Numbered from the stretch's first letter, positions 16,558-24,222 are shown. The stretch: DNA of 64,000 bases from an uncultured Clostridia bacterium (GCA_910589115.1 CAJUSB010000001.1:149687-213686); one strand, 5' to 3'. Program-made: numbers and translations. The notes: generated from the sequence alone by a model not told the origin.

Positions 16558-17400
16558 TCAAATTTCGGCTTCTGTGTGACGTGTCACATGGCATCCAATG
16601 TTTACCACACATGGCAGCCCTGCAATGTGGGTTGCATACGGCTCGACAGCACAGGCCAGCGCTGTTACAGTGCCGCCCAGGCCCTGCGGTCCAATGCCGG
16701 AAGCATTCACTTTTTCCAGGACTGCCTGTTCGATTTCTGCATACAGCGGATCACTGTTTCGGGCACCTGCCGGACGCATCAGGGCACGTTTCGCCAGATA
16801 AGCTGCATGATCAGAAGTGCCGCCCAGCCCGACACCGATCACAACCGGTGGGCATGGATTCGAGCCCGCATTGATACAGGTCTGTGCAATAAAATCAACA
16901 ATTTGTTCCTTTGTTGCGGCTGGAGTGAACATTTTCATTGCACTCATATTTTCGCTGCCGAAACCTTTAGGCGCAACTGTAATGCGAACTGTTTCCCCGG
17001 GAACCAGTCTTGTATACAGTACCGCTGGCGTATTATCGTCCGTATTGACGCGCCGGAGCGGGTCACCTACCACAGAACAGCGCAGATAGCCTTCCAGATA
17101 TCCTTGACGTACCCCCTCATTTACAGCAGCCTCAAAATCTCCGCCTGTCAAATGCACATCCTGTCCAATTTCGGCAAAGACTACTGCCATACCGGTATCC
17201 TGGCATATCGGCACACCGTCACGACGTGCCAAATCACAATTTTCCAGCATCTGACCGAAAATTTCACGTCCAAGGGGCGATTCCTCTTTTTCCTGCCCCT
17301 CTACAAAGGACTGCCGGATATCATCCGGCAAATAATAGTTTGCATCCATGCACAGCTTTTTTACCAGCGCTGTAATTGCTGAAACTTGAATTTCTCTCAT
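16558..17400 (-). CDS. Class I fumarate hydratase, alpha subunit
   Basis: Alpha subunit (280 residues) of the two-subunit [4Fe-4S] fumarase / L-tartrate dehydratase family, which interconverts fumarate and malate. Cluster cysteines are in VPICQDTGMA (about 65), GSNPCPPVV (about 185) and the C-terminal NIGCHVTRH. Other family motifs are APKGFGSENMSAMKM and GVGLGGTSDHA. The start lies 3 bases after the amidohydrolase stop, with AGGAGG inside the last amidohydrolase codons, so the pair is coupled. The beta subunit normally follows directly. Here hpf follows and no beta gene is in the window. A tartrate-type substrate cannot be excluded. Confidence 0.9.
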   Translation of the reverse strand: MREIQVSAITALVKKLCMDANYYLPDDIRQSFVEGQEKEESPLGREIFGQMLENCDLARRDGVPICQDTGMAVVFAEIGQDVHLTGGDFEAAVNEGVRQGYLEGYLRCSVVGDPLRRVNTDDNTPAVLYTRLVPGETVRITVAPKGFGSENMSAMKMFTPAATKEQIVDFIAQTCINAGSNPCPPVVIGVGLGGTSDHAAYLAKRALMRPAGARNSDPLYAEIEQAVLEKVNASGIGPQGLGGTVTALACAVEPYATHIAGLPCVVNIGCHVTRHTEAEI

Positions 17401-17403
17401 TTT

Positions 17404-18570
17404 TTACCTCCTGTAAACCATCTTGCCGTCACATAAAACGGCACAGACAGCATTTTTATAGTCAAATGGATTCCCGGAATACAGCACACAGTCCGCATCC
17501 TTTCCGGCAGCGAGTGAACCAACACGCGCATCAATTCCGGCAATACGGGCGGCGTTAATCGTCACTGCACGCAGCGCCTCCTCTTCATCCATGCCGCCGC
17601 GAACAGCCGCACGTACCGCATCCATCAGCAGCCGCAGCGGAAATTCCGGATGATCTACCGTTATAGCAGTCAATACGCCTGCGTGGGACAGCAGCCCAGG
17701 CGCTTTTTCAGTTAAATTCCGCAACTCCGGCTTGGAACGGTCTGTTAAAAAGGGGCCGCTGATTACCGGGACCTGTTCCTCTGTCAATGCATCTGCAATC
17801 AAATGCCCTGCCGTACCATGGATAATCACCGGCTGCAAATTAAATTCACGGCAGATTCGCAAAGCGGTAAAGATATCATCCGCACGATGGGCATGGAAAT
17901 GCGCTGGGATTTCTCCCCGCAAAACAGGAAGCAGCGCTTCAAACTTCATATCAAAATCGGGTTCGTCCGTATCATTATCAATGGCCGCCTTTTCCTTCCG
18001 GGTGCGGTATTCCTGCGCCTGGAACAGCTGTTCCCGAATAATTGCTGCAACTGCCATACGCGTGACCGGCGTTTCATCTTTATCGTGATAGACGGATTTG
18101 GGATTTTCTCCAAGCGCGAATTTCATTGCGACCGGTTCCCGTATCAGCATATCATCTACACGTCGTCCGGCAGTCTTCATCGCGACAATCTGCCCGCCAA
18201 TCGGATTTGCACTGCCCGGGCTGATAAGCACAGTCGTTACACCAGCCTCTAACGCCTCCCGAAATGCAGGGTCCATCGGATTCACACCATCCAGTGCACG
18301 GAGCTGCGGCGATGCAGGGTCTGTGTCCTCATTTCCATCAGCACCTTCAAAGCCGATGGAATCTTCATAAAGACCAATATGAGAATGTGCATCAATCAGT
18401 CCCGGCAGTAGCCATCCCCCCTCTGCATCAATGGCCTTTTCAGCAGTTGGACAATCCGGCATCTTGCCAAGCGCCGAAATTTTTTTATTTTCTGACAAAA
18501 GCCATCCGTTTTCGATCGTTTCCCCCTCCATTGTCAGAATACGCGCGTTTTTTATCAAAATTTGTTCCAT
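17404..18570 (-). CDS. Imidazolonepropionase-like amidohydrolase
   Basis: Metal-dependent amidohydrolase of 388 residues, starting at MEQILIKNARILT behind GAGGGAAAAATC. The beta-sandwich start (ILTMEGETIENGWLL) precedes the TIM-barrel metal ligands: DAHSH (about residue 57), HFHAHR (about 228), IIHGTAGH (about 255) and the catalytic Asp in TAITVDHPEF (about 305). The C-terminus (GSLAAGKDADCVLY) is typical. Related enzymes cleave cyclic amides or isoaspartyl-type bonds; the substrate here is unknown. It is translationally coupled to the fumarase alpha gene. Confidence 0.88.
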   Translation of the reverse strand: MEQILIKNARILTMEGETIENGWLLSENKKISALGKMPDCPTAEKAIDAEGGWLLPGLIDAHSHIGLYEDSIGFEGADGNEDTDPASPQLRALDGVNPMDPAFREALEAGVTTVLISPGSANPIGGQIVAMKTAGRRVDDMLIREPVAMKFALGENPKSVYHDKDETPVTRMAVAAIIREQLFQAQEYRTRKEKAAIDNDTDEPDFDMKFEALLPVLRGEIPAHFHAHRADDIFTALRICREFNLQPVIIHGTAGHLIADALTEEQVPVISGPFLTDRSKPELRNLTEKAPGLLSHAGVLTAITVDHPEFPLRLLMDAVRAAVRGGMDEEEALRAVTINAARIAGIDARVGSLAAGKDADCVLYSGNPFDYKNAVCAVLCDGKMVYRR

Positions 18571-18599
18571 GATTTTTCCCTCATTTCTGCAAAACAGCA

Positions 18600-18628
18600 T
18601 TGACAGTTATTGCCACGTGTGGTATGAT
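18600..18628 (+). promoter_or_regulatory. Near-consensus sigma-A promoter for a candidate small RNA
   Basis: Consensus TTGACA, an exact 17-base spacer and TATGAT on the plus strand, divergent from the amidohydrolase gene. It is the best-matching plus-strand promoter in this part of the window and has no protein gene behind it. Confidence 0.7.
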
Positions 18629-18632
18629 TCAG

Positions 18633-18723
18633 ATGGTGAGAGAACTCACCATGCACCGTTCATATCTTTATCCCCACAATCCTTTTATATTGGCGTTCCT
18701 CTTAATGAGGAACGCATTTTTTT
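18633..18723 (+). ncRNA. Candidate trans-acting small RNA, about 90 nt
   Basis: The predicted transcription start near 18634 coincides with a perfect 8-bp hairpin, ATGGTGAG-AGAA-CTCACCAT (18633-18652). A 40-base region likely to be unpaired follows, containing the C-rich run TCCCC (18671-18675) and TCC (18681-18683). It then ends in a 9-bp terminator hairpin (GCGTTCCTC / GAGGAACGC) and ATTTTTTT. C-rich single-stranded loops that pair with ribosome binding sites are typical of Firmicutes regulatory RNAs such as RsaE/RoxS. Homology to these is not claimed. No ORF with a ribosome binding site is present. Confidence 0.6.
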
Positions 18724-18796
18724 ATGTTTCCACCGTGAACCCCTTTCATCAGCCTCTCCAGAGTATCCTATCAGCCTGAGCCTTCTTTTTCAGAAA

Positions 18797-18824
18797 AAAA
18801 CCGAGGCGCAATTACCCCGGTTTT
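18797..18824 (-). terminator. Terminator after yabR
   Basis: A stem AAAACCGGGG / CCtCGGTTTT on the minus strand, followed by further Ts, 45 bases downstream of the S1-domain gene. It ends the yab cluster. Confidence 0.75.
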
Positions 18825-18867
18825 GTCAAAACGATGAAAATACCCTGCCATGCGGGCAGAAATCATA

Positions 18868-19287
18868 CTATTTCCGCCTTCTTGATCCGCTTTTGCGGTC
18901 GGTGTTGTGCTTAATATCGGCCATGCGGCTTTCACTGTCCTGCATGAAGACCTTGAGCTTGTCTTCAAAGGTCATCGTGGCTGGATCTTTCTGGCGGTTA
19001 TCCCGCTGCGGGCGTGCGGCCCGGCGCTCATGCGGCGCAGGCGATACGACCGGGATCAGCGCCTTTTTAATAGAAAGGTTAATCCGGCCCTCTTTGTCAA
19101 TGTTGATGATCTTTACCTTCACCTGCTGTCCGTCACTGAGAAAATCCTTGATGTCGTTTACGTAAGAATTTGCGACCTCGGATATGTGAACCATCCCCGA
19201 TTTTCCATCGGGCAAGGAAACGAAAGCACCAAATTTGGTGATCCCCGTTACCTTGCCCTCCAAAACAGATCCAACTGCCAGTTCCAT
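18868..19287 (-). CDS. yabR: S1 RNA-binding domain protein (YabR type)
   Basis: A 139-residue protein with one N-terminal S1 domain (residues 1-75: GSVLEGKVTGITKFGAFVSL, GMVHISEV, VKVKIINIDKEGRINLSIKKA). A basic, disordered-looking C-terminus follows. It closely matches Bacillus YabR in size and in position after divIC. The start at MELAVGS is preferred (GGAGAG upstream); a start 7 codons earlier is possible. It probably binds RNA or ribosomes. It is the last gene of the cluster. Confidence 0.9.
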   Translation of the reverse strand: MELAVGSVLEGKVTGITKFGAFVSLPDGKSGMVHISEVANSYVNDIKDFLSDGQQVKVKIINIDKEGRINLSIKKALIPVVSPAPHERRAARPQRDNRQKDPATMTFEDKLKVFMQDSESRMADIKHNTDRKSGSRRRK

Positions 19288-19381
19288 ACTCTTTGTACTC
19301 TCCGTCATTTCTTTCTTGTATTGAGCCTGCCTGCGCAGGACAAATGCTTGGCCGTTCAGAGTGCCCGGCCTGGGCCCTATG

Positions 19382-19672
19382 CTATTTGCTGGATGTGTCG
19401 ATCATAACCCGTTCGCCAGATACCGCATAACCGTTTTCACGCGCGATGGAAGCGATATAAGCATCCGATGTACCACGCGCAAGCGATTCACGCAGGGCGT
19501 CATTCTCGCTCGTCACTACGCTGATCTGTGACTCGATTTCTTTCAGCTCACTCTTTTTCTGGTTAATATCCAGTTGAAGCTGAACAATCGTCACAACAGC
19601 ATACAGCGCAAAGCAGAAAAGCGCGGCCTTAACCACGACTGAGGTTCGACGTTTCCTTCTCAAAAGCAGCAC
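19382..19672 (-). CDS. divIC: Septum formation initiator DivIC
   Basis: Bitopic division protein, 96 residues from GTG 19672 (AAAGGAATGAG upstream). The frame is open to 19708 but without a ribosome binding site. A basic cytoplasmic N-terminus (LLLRRKRRTS) is followed by one membrane helix (VVKAALFCFALYAVVTIVQL). An extracytoplasmic coiled coil comes next (LDINQKKSELKEIESQISVV), then the family-typical end IARENGYAVSGERV. It acts with FtsL/DivIB at the septum. In the Bacillus order it follows yabQ. Confidence 0.9.
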   Translation of the reverse strand: MLLLRRKRRTSVVVKAALFCFALYAVVTIVQLQLDINQKKSELKEIESQISVVTSENDALRESLARGTSDAYIASIARENGYAVSGERVMIDTSSK

Positions 19673-19732
19673 CTCATTCCTTTGACTTCCGGTTTCCCTG
19701 TCTGCCAACCAGTATACATCTCTATTTTATAC

Positions 19733-20185
19733 CTATTCCCGGAAAAATGGAAGTGTTTTTTTGAAGTTTTTCACGCTGAATTTGTGAATAATTTTTTGTA
19801 CCAGCCGTGTATGCCCCAGCCAGCACAGGAATCTGACCGGAAAGGATACAATTTTCAGAAGCCATCCGAGCAATACCAACAGTGCCGAAAGCACAATATC
19901 AAGCAGTGCCAGCACGGGCGGGCTGAGTGTCAAAAAATACAACAGGAGCCCGCCAGTAAGCCCGACCAGCACATAGGAACGTCCTTCCCCATCCGCAATC
20001 AGCAGTACAAACAAGGCAAATGCCACAATCACCGCCAGCCAGAATATACCGTCCAGGAGTGCGGTCAGCAGGCCGTTCAGCCTGCGGCGGACTGCGCGCA
20101 GAAGGTCATAATAAATCCCGACCGCCGCACCGAACAGGATTGCCTGCAAGAAAATAACTGTCTGATCCGCAATCGAAATATACAT
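19733..20185 (-). CDS. yabQ: Spore cortex membrane protein YabQ
   Basis: A 150-residue membrane protein with about four helices (residues 8-30, 45-65, 70-90, 95-115). It starts with ADQTVIFLQAILFGAAVGIYYDLLRAVRR, the conserved YabQ N-terminal pattern. In Bacillus YabQ is made in the mother cell, sits in the outer forespore membrane and is needed for cortex synthesis. It lies 9 bases behind yabP with GAGGG before the ATG, so the two are cotranscribed. Confidence 0.92.
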   Translation of the reverse strand: MYISIADQTVIFLQAILFGAAVGIYYDLLRAVRRRLNGLLTALLDGIFWLAVIVAFALFVLLIADGEGRSYVLVGLTGGLLLYFLTLSPPVLALLDIVLSALLVLLGWLLKIVSFPVRFLCWLGHTRLVQKIIHKFSVKNFKKTLPFFRE

Positions 20186-20194
20186 AGCCGGCCC

Positions 20195-20479
20195 TCATCC
20201 AAATATGCGTGAAAGCAGCCCGCCGCGGCTTTGGCCGCCGTCTTCGTAATCCATCGAATCAATTTCCCCTTCCAGGGAAAGCTCGCCCCCCTCCAGGCTC
20301 AGCCGCTCAATATGTAGCCCGCTGCCCCGCACCTGGAGCAGTCCCAGCGTCGTTTCCATGCTTACCAGCGTTTCATCAAAGCTCTGCACATCGACCACAC
20401 CGGATACACTCAGCTTTCCGCGCCCTTCTAAAATCAGGGAATGCTGCCGTTCGCCCTGCACCTTGCCGTCCATCGCCAT
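20195..20479 (-). CDS. yabP: Sporulation protein YabP
   Basis: A 94-residue mother-cell sporulation protein of the YabP/YqfC family. The start ATG 20479 has an ideal AAAGGAGG 8 bases upstream. Typical motifs are HSLILEGRGKLSVSGV, VQSFDETLVSMETTLGLL and LHIERLSLEGGELSLEGEID. The terminator at 20501-20546 lies just before its ribosome binding site. Its transcription therefore needs read-through or a promoter overlapping that hairpin (in Bacillus, sigma-E). Confidence 0.93.
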   Translation of the reverse strand: MAMDGKVQGERQHSLILEGRGKLSVSGVVDVQSFDETLVSMETTLGLLQVRGSGLHIERLSLEGGELSLEGEIDSMDYEDGGQSRGGLLSRIFG

Positions 20480-20500
20480 TTGCACGTCCTCCTTTGCAGT

Positions 20501-20546
20501 AAAAAAGTCTCCGCTCACTCATATCTATGAGAAAACGGAGACTTTT
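20501..20546 (-). terminator. Terminator between rqcP and yabP
   Basis: A minus-strand stem AAAAGTCTCCG / CGGAGACTTTTTT with an inner small hairpin (CTCAT/ATGAG). The T-run ends about 6 bases before the yabP ribosome binding site, so it separates the HU-rqcP unit from the sporulation genes. Confidence 0.75.
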
Positions 20547-20592
20547 ATGCCTATATTTGCAGGGAAGTTAGACTTCCCCTCTTTTCATGCAC

Positions 20593-20832
20593 TCAAACCT
20601 CACGGTAAAGCCCGGCTGCATCACCTTTCAGCACATGCTCTGCAACATTCAGAACCTCTACGCGCATGGTGCGCTGTCCGAAGGCGATCTCAATCAAATC
20701 GCCTACCTTTACCTGATAAGACGCCTTTGCAGGCTTGCCGTTTACTGAAATACGTGCAGCATCGCAAGCGTCGTTTGCAACAGTACGCCGCTTAATCAGC
20801 CGTGAAACCTTCAAATATTTATCCAGCCGCAT
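20593..20832 (-). CDS. rqcP: S4-domain ribosome quality-control factor RqcP
   Basis: A 79-residue S4 RNA-binding protein (old name YabO). The S4 motif runs from the start: MRLDKYLKVSRLIKRRTVANDACD, then ISVNGKPAKASYQVKVGD. In Bacillus RqcP works with RqcH to add C-terminal Ala tails on stalled 50S subunits. Its ATG lies inside the 3' end of the HU gene (14-base overlap), with AAAGGAAAGG in the HU coding sequence. Confidence 0.95.
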   Translation of the reverse strand: MRLDKYLKVSRLIKRRTVANDACDAARISVNGKPAKASYQVKVGDLIEIAFGQRTMRVEVLNVAEHVLKGDAAGLYREV

Positions 20833-21106
20833 TGTGATTGACCTTTCCTTTCAGCTGGGCGTTGGGACGGAAGACCGGCACCCAGCAGGCAGGAATATCC
20901 GTCGGCTCGCCGGTACGGACGTCATGCCCCTTGCGTGCGGCGCGGTGACGGACTTCAAATGTCCCAAATTTGGGCAGTGACAGCTTATCACCGACCGTCA
21001 GCACATCCTCAATCGCGGATAAAACCGCATCAATCGCAATATCAGCATCTTTTCTGCTTGTCCCTGCTTTTTCTGCCACCAATGCGACAAATTCCGGTTT
21101 ATTCAT
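20819..21106 (-). CDS. hup: HU-family DNA-binding protein
   Basis: A 95-residue histone-like protein that bends and compacts DNA. It starts at MNKPEFVALVAEKAG behind GGAGGAAAATACACG. HU landmarks: DADIAIDAVLSAIEDVL (helix), LPKFGTFEVRHRAARKGHD (the GxFxvr..aar.gr signature) and the arm region GEPTDIPA. The residues after the arm (CWVPVFRPNAQLKGKVN) are the usual VPxFkpgk..k end. The open frame upstream to 21289 runs through a repeat and is not coding. Confidence 0.95.
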   Translation of the reverse strand: MNKPEFVALVAEKAGTSRKDADIAIDAVLSAIEDVLTVGDKLSLPKFGTFEVRHRAARKGHDVRTGEPTDIPACWVPVFRPNAQLKGKVNHNAAG

Positions 21107-21157
21107 CGTGTATTTTCCTCCAAAAATTGCTATATCATCGTATAAAAGAACCCACTT

Positions 21158-21247
21158 CCCCGCCCGCAGGCGGAAAAGGGAGTCCAGAGGGGCGATGTCC
21201 CTCTGGTGCTCGCCGCACAGGCGCGGGGTTCGGGGCAGCGCCCCGGC
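21158..21247 (-). repeat. Dispersed GC-rich palindromic repeat, copy 2
   Basis: Read on the minus strand: GCGCTGCCCCGAACCCCGCG, GGCGAGCACCAGAGGGAC, CCTCTGGACTCCC, then CGCCTGCGGGCGGGG. It aligns closely with the copy at 46.0 kb. It lies between mazG and the HU gene. Confidence 0.75.
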
Positions 21248-21252
21248 AAACG

Positions 21253-22047
21253 TTACGGCAGCCGGGCACTCTCCTTTGCCTGCTGCCATAAAGCCGTCAG
21301 TTCATCCAATGTCAGTTCGCCTAGCGGCCTACCTTCCGAAAGCGTTTCCACCTGACGGAATCGGGAAATGAATTTTTCACAGCTCTGCACCGTGCTTTGC
21401 TCAGGATCGCAGCCAATGAACCGCGCTACCCCCGCAGCTGCCAGCAGAAGGTCGCCAAGTTCTTCGGCTGCATTGTTCCCCTGATGAACGGCTTCCTCCA
21501 GTTCTTGAAGTTCTTCCCGTACCTTTCCCAGCGCATCATCAACGCTCTCCCAGTCAAACCCGGCCTTTGCCGCCTTGGTCAGCACCTTGTCTGCCCGGAT
21601 CAGGGCGGGTAAACTGCGCGCAACACTGTCCAGCGTGTCAGCAGCCGTCCGCTGATGCTTTTCTGCCTGTTTCAAATGCTCCCAGTTTTCCAGGATTTCT
21701 CCCGTAGAGGAAACCTGCGTTTCGCTGAATATATGCGGATGCCGGAAAATCAGCTTTTTGCAAATACCGTCCGTAACATCGCCAATATCAAATACATTTT
21801 TTTCGCTTTCGATTTCTGCATGAAAGACGACCTGTAACAGCACGTCCCCCAGTTCTTCCTTCAATAGCTCGCTGTCTTCATTGTCAATCGCCTCAACAGC
21901 CTCATAGGTCTCTTCAATAAAGTTTCGGCGGATGGAATGATGATCCTGTTCCCGATCCCACATACAGCCGTCCGGCGCACGCAGAATCTTCATAATTTGA
22001 AGCAGGTCCTCAAAACCATACCGCTCTTTTCTTTCAAATTCTATCAT
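21253..22047 (-). CDS. mazG: Nucleoside triphosphate pyrophosphohydrolase MazG
   Basis: Hydrolyses (d)NTPs to monophosphates and pyrophosphate, a house-cleaning role. It has 264 residues with two MazG domains. The first has the metal-binding pattern (LRAPDGCMWDREQDHHS, EETYEAVEAI, ELLKEELGDVLLQVVFH). The second (residues 165-240) has EELQELEEAV and AEELGDLLLAAAGVAR. The start lies behind AAGGAGACAGAA and 30 bases after the flippase gene. In Bacillus yabN occupies this place. The C-terminus ends just short of a repeat. Confidence 0.95.
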   Translation of the reverse strand: MIEFERKERYGFEDLLQIMKILRAPDGCMWDREQDHHSIRRNFIEETYEAVEAIDNEDSELLKEELGDVLLQVVFHAEIESEKNVFDIGDVTDGICKKLIFRHPHIFSETQVSSTGEILENWEHLKQAEKHQRTAADTLDSVARSLPALIRADKVLTKAAKAGFDWESVDDALGKVREELQELEEAVHQGNNAAEELGDLLLAAAGVARFIGCDPEQSTVQSCEKFISRFRQVETLSEGRPLGELTLDELTALWQQAKESARLP

Positions 22048-22079
22048 TTCTGTCTCCTTGGAATTCCGCTCCGCCCACT

Positions 22080-23663
22080 TTACAGGCGAAGAAGCAGGCA
22101 GAGGTGTTCACCGCAGGGCATCAGCAGGATATCCTCCCGGTGCATTGCACCCAGCAGGCGCAAAAGGCCAACATAAATGACTGCGGAAGCACCTATTGCC
22201 ATCAGTACGGCAGCACTGCTGCCAATTACCGGGAAAAACCCCTGATAAAGAAGGTTAGCACAGGCCCCCATCCCTGCTGCCGCCATAAACGGAGGCAGCA
22301 GCGCCTCACGCACCGGCGGCAAGGCGCGGATACAGCGGCTGACCGCCCAAAGATTAGCCACTGCAATAACTGAATAACATAAGACGGTAGAAATCGGAGC
22401 ACCATAGATGCCAAGCGTACCAATCAGTACATGGTTTCCAATCAGCTTGACCGCCCCGCCGGCAAGCATGTTTTTTACCGGTGCAAACGGCTTTCCAAAT
22501 GCCTGTAAAATTGCATTGGTCAGTGATACCATAGCCAGCATGGGAACCGCTAAACCTAAAATGCGCAGCAGCCCTCCGGCAGAAACCGAATCAGCCCCGA
22601 ACAAAAGGTCTACAATCGGTTCCCCAAGCATCAGATACCCGGCCCCAGCCGGAAGCGCCAGCAGCAGCGTCAAACGCACCGCCGCACCGACCGTGCGAGA
22701 AATCTGCGTAAAATTCTGCCTTGCAAACGCGCCGGAAAGCACAGGCAGCACGCTCACCGATAAACCAAGGATCACCGTTTGCGGCAGATTGAACATCGTA
22801 ATTGCCCGGTTAGAATAGGCGCCATAGAGCGCATTTGCCTGCTCAATCGTACATCCTGCATCCTGTAAGCGATTCATCACCAGCGCCACATCAAGCAGAT
22901 TGGTCAGGCTCATGACCGAGCTGCCAATCGTGATTGGAACGGCGGTAGACAAAAGCTCCCGCAGCAGCGTACCGCAAGGCCGCACAAAATCACTGAAAAC
23001 TGGTTCCGGCCTGCGCCGCCGGATACACAGACGCAGCAGCAGATATACTGCACTCACAGCCTCGCCAATGGTAACGCCCGTCACGGCAGCAGCCGCACAC
23101 TGCGCCAGGGAAAGCCCCTTCGCACTCGCCGCATGTGCCAGTCCATAGCCCAGCAGCAGTTTACCCAATGCCTCAATCAGCTGGGAAAGTGCAGTTGGCC
23201 CCATGTCGTTCAGGCCCTGAAAGTAGCCCCGGATGACCGAAATTAACGCAACACAGAAGACAGACGGCGCAATCGCCCGGACTGCCGGTGCAGCAGCCGG
23301 ATTCCCGACAAGCCCGCTCAGCAGGTCAGCCCCCCAATAAAGAGTACCGGAAAACGCTGCTCCCACCACTGCAAATACCAACCCGGCAGCCCAAACAATG
23401 CGCCGGATCTCCCTTGTACGTCCAAGCGAAACCGATTCTGCGACCATTTTAGACACGGCTACCGGCAGTCCTGCCGTCGAAACCACCAGCATAGTGGTAT
23501 AAAGCACATAAGCAACGTTAAACAGCCCCATGCCTGATTTGCCGAGCAGCTGATCCAACGGGATGCGGAAGACCGCCCCGATTGCCTTTACCATCAGGTT
23601 TGCAGCGATCAACACTGCTGCGCCCTGTACAAAGCTCTGTTGTCTTTTCAAACCATCCTGCAC
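22080..23663 (-). CDS. spoVB: SpoVB-family polysaccharide/lipid flippase
   Basis: MOP-superfamily exporter of 527 residues with about 14 membrane helices. The N-terminus (QGAAVLIAANLMVKAIGAVFRIPLDQLLG, GMGLFNVAYVLY) is typical of SpoVB/YabM-type flippases. SpoVB is needed for spore cortex peptidoglycan in Bacillus, probably by moving lipid-linked precursors. It starts at GTG 23663 with only a short-spaced AAGGGA, so expression may be weak or coupled. A MurJ-like or other polysaccharide substrate is possible, but the position before mazG-yabO-yabP-yabQ favours SpoVB. Confidence 0.88.
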   Translation of the reverse strand: MQDGLKRQQSFVQGAAVLIAANLMVKAIGAVFRIPLDQLLGKSGMGLFNVAYVLYTTMLVVSTAGLPVAVSKMVAESVSLGRTREIRRIVWAAGLVFAVVGAAFSGTLYWGADLLSGLVGNPAAAPAVRAIAPSVFCVALISVIRGYFQGLNDMGPTALSQLIEALGKLLLGYGLAHAASAKGLSLAQCAAAAVTGVTIGEAVSAVYLLLRLCIRRRRPEPVFSDFVRPCGTLLRELLSTAVPITIGSSVMSLTNLLDVALVMNRLQDAGCTIEQANALYGAYSNRAITMFNLPQTVILGLSVSVLPVLSGAFARQNFTQISRTVGAAVRLTLLLALPAGAGYLMLGEPIVDLLFGADSVSAGGLLRILGLAVPMLAMVSLTNAILQAFGKPFAPVKNMLAGGAVKLIGNHVLIGTLGIYGAPISTVLCYSVIAVANLWAVSRCIRALPPVREALLPPFMAAAGMGACANLLYQGFFPVIGSSAAVLMAIGASAVIYVGLLRLLGAMHREDILLMPCGEHLCLLLRL

Positions 23664-23679
23664 TTCCCTTACAGCGGCC

Positions 23680-23698
23680 CCAAACAGGCCTTGTTTGG
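23680..23698. promoter_or_regulatory. Palindrome upstream of the spoVB-type gene
   Basis: CCAAACA-GGCCT-TGTTTGG is a perfect 7-bp inverted repeat just upstream of the flippase start. A minus-strand TTGACG-16-TAAACA promoter-like pair lies beyond it. The palindrome could be an operator or a leader hairpin. Confidence 0.35.
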
Positions 23699-23746
23699 CA
23701 CATCATATGCAGGATGATTGACTGTTTATGACAGTTGTATGGCCCG

Positions 23747-24187
23747 TCAAGCCTTTTCTTTCTCGCTTTCGCCAAAGCCCTTTGAAAATTCGGAAGCCTC
23801 GGCAGCGCTCAGCGATCCGCCGCAGCCTGCACAGAAAACATCTGCACGGCTGCACAGCCTGCCGCAGTTCGGGCAGCGCACACTCGATTTCAGCATACCA
23901 ATCTGATCACGAAGCCCTGCAATTTTCAACTGAAGCCCATCGAGCTTCGCAAGGCGATCCTGGATGCCGTCCTCGTCGGCCTCAATACCCTGATGCACAT
24001 CGTACATCAGTTTCCCGATTTCCTTATAAAGCACCTCGCATTCGGTATTCAGGTCAAAAATCTGCAAATTCAGCCGGGTGGACTGTGCAAGTTCAGTTGC
24101 CCGCCGTCCGGCAGTTTCTGCCGCCTGGCCGGTTTTTCCGGCATAAATCTTTGCTTTTTCCAGCAGCATTTGGATTTTTTCGTCCAT
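23747..24187 (-). CDS. Coiled-coil protein with C-terminal zinc ribbon
   Basis: A 146-residue protein with AAAGGAGCGCTGCAAA before the ATG. The N-terminal helical/coiled-coil region spans residues 1-100 (MDEKIQMLLEKAKIYAGKT, LNTECEVLYKEIGKLMYD, LAKLDGLQLKIAGLRDQIG). A zinc ribbon at about 105-125 has CPNCGRLC and CAGCGG. It has no membrane segment. The family is a common 'zinc ribbon domain-containing' protein of clostridia without an assigned role. It has its own strong promoter. Confidence 0.85.
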   Translation of the reverse strand: MDEKIQMLLEKAKIYAGKTGQAAETAGRRATELAQSTRLNLQIFDLNTECEVLYKEIGKLMYDVHQGIEADEDGIQDRLAKLDGLQLKIAGLRDQIGMLKSSVRCPNCGRLCSRADVFCAGCGGSLSAAEASEFSKGFGESEKEKA

Positions 24188-24222
24188 TTTGCAGCGCTCC
24201 TTTCAGCGTATGATGAAATCTT

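Noticed and set aside
16576..17382. 268-codon plus-strand open frame
   Set aside because: It is antisense to the fumarase alpha gene, Cys/His-rich by complement effect, and without a ribosome binding site.
18431..19165. 244-codon plus-strand open frame running across the sRNA region and yabR
   Set aside because: It is antisense to the amidohydrolase and yabR, crosses a terminator and shows no domain. Its presence does not support coding of the small RNA.
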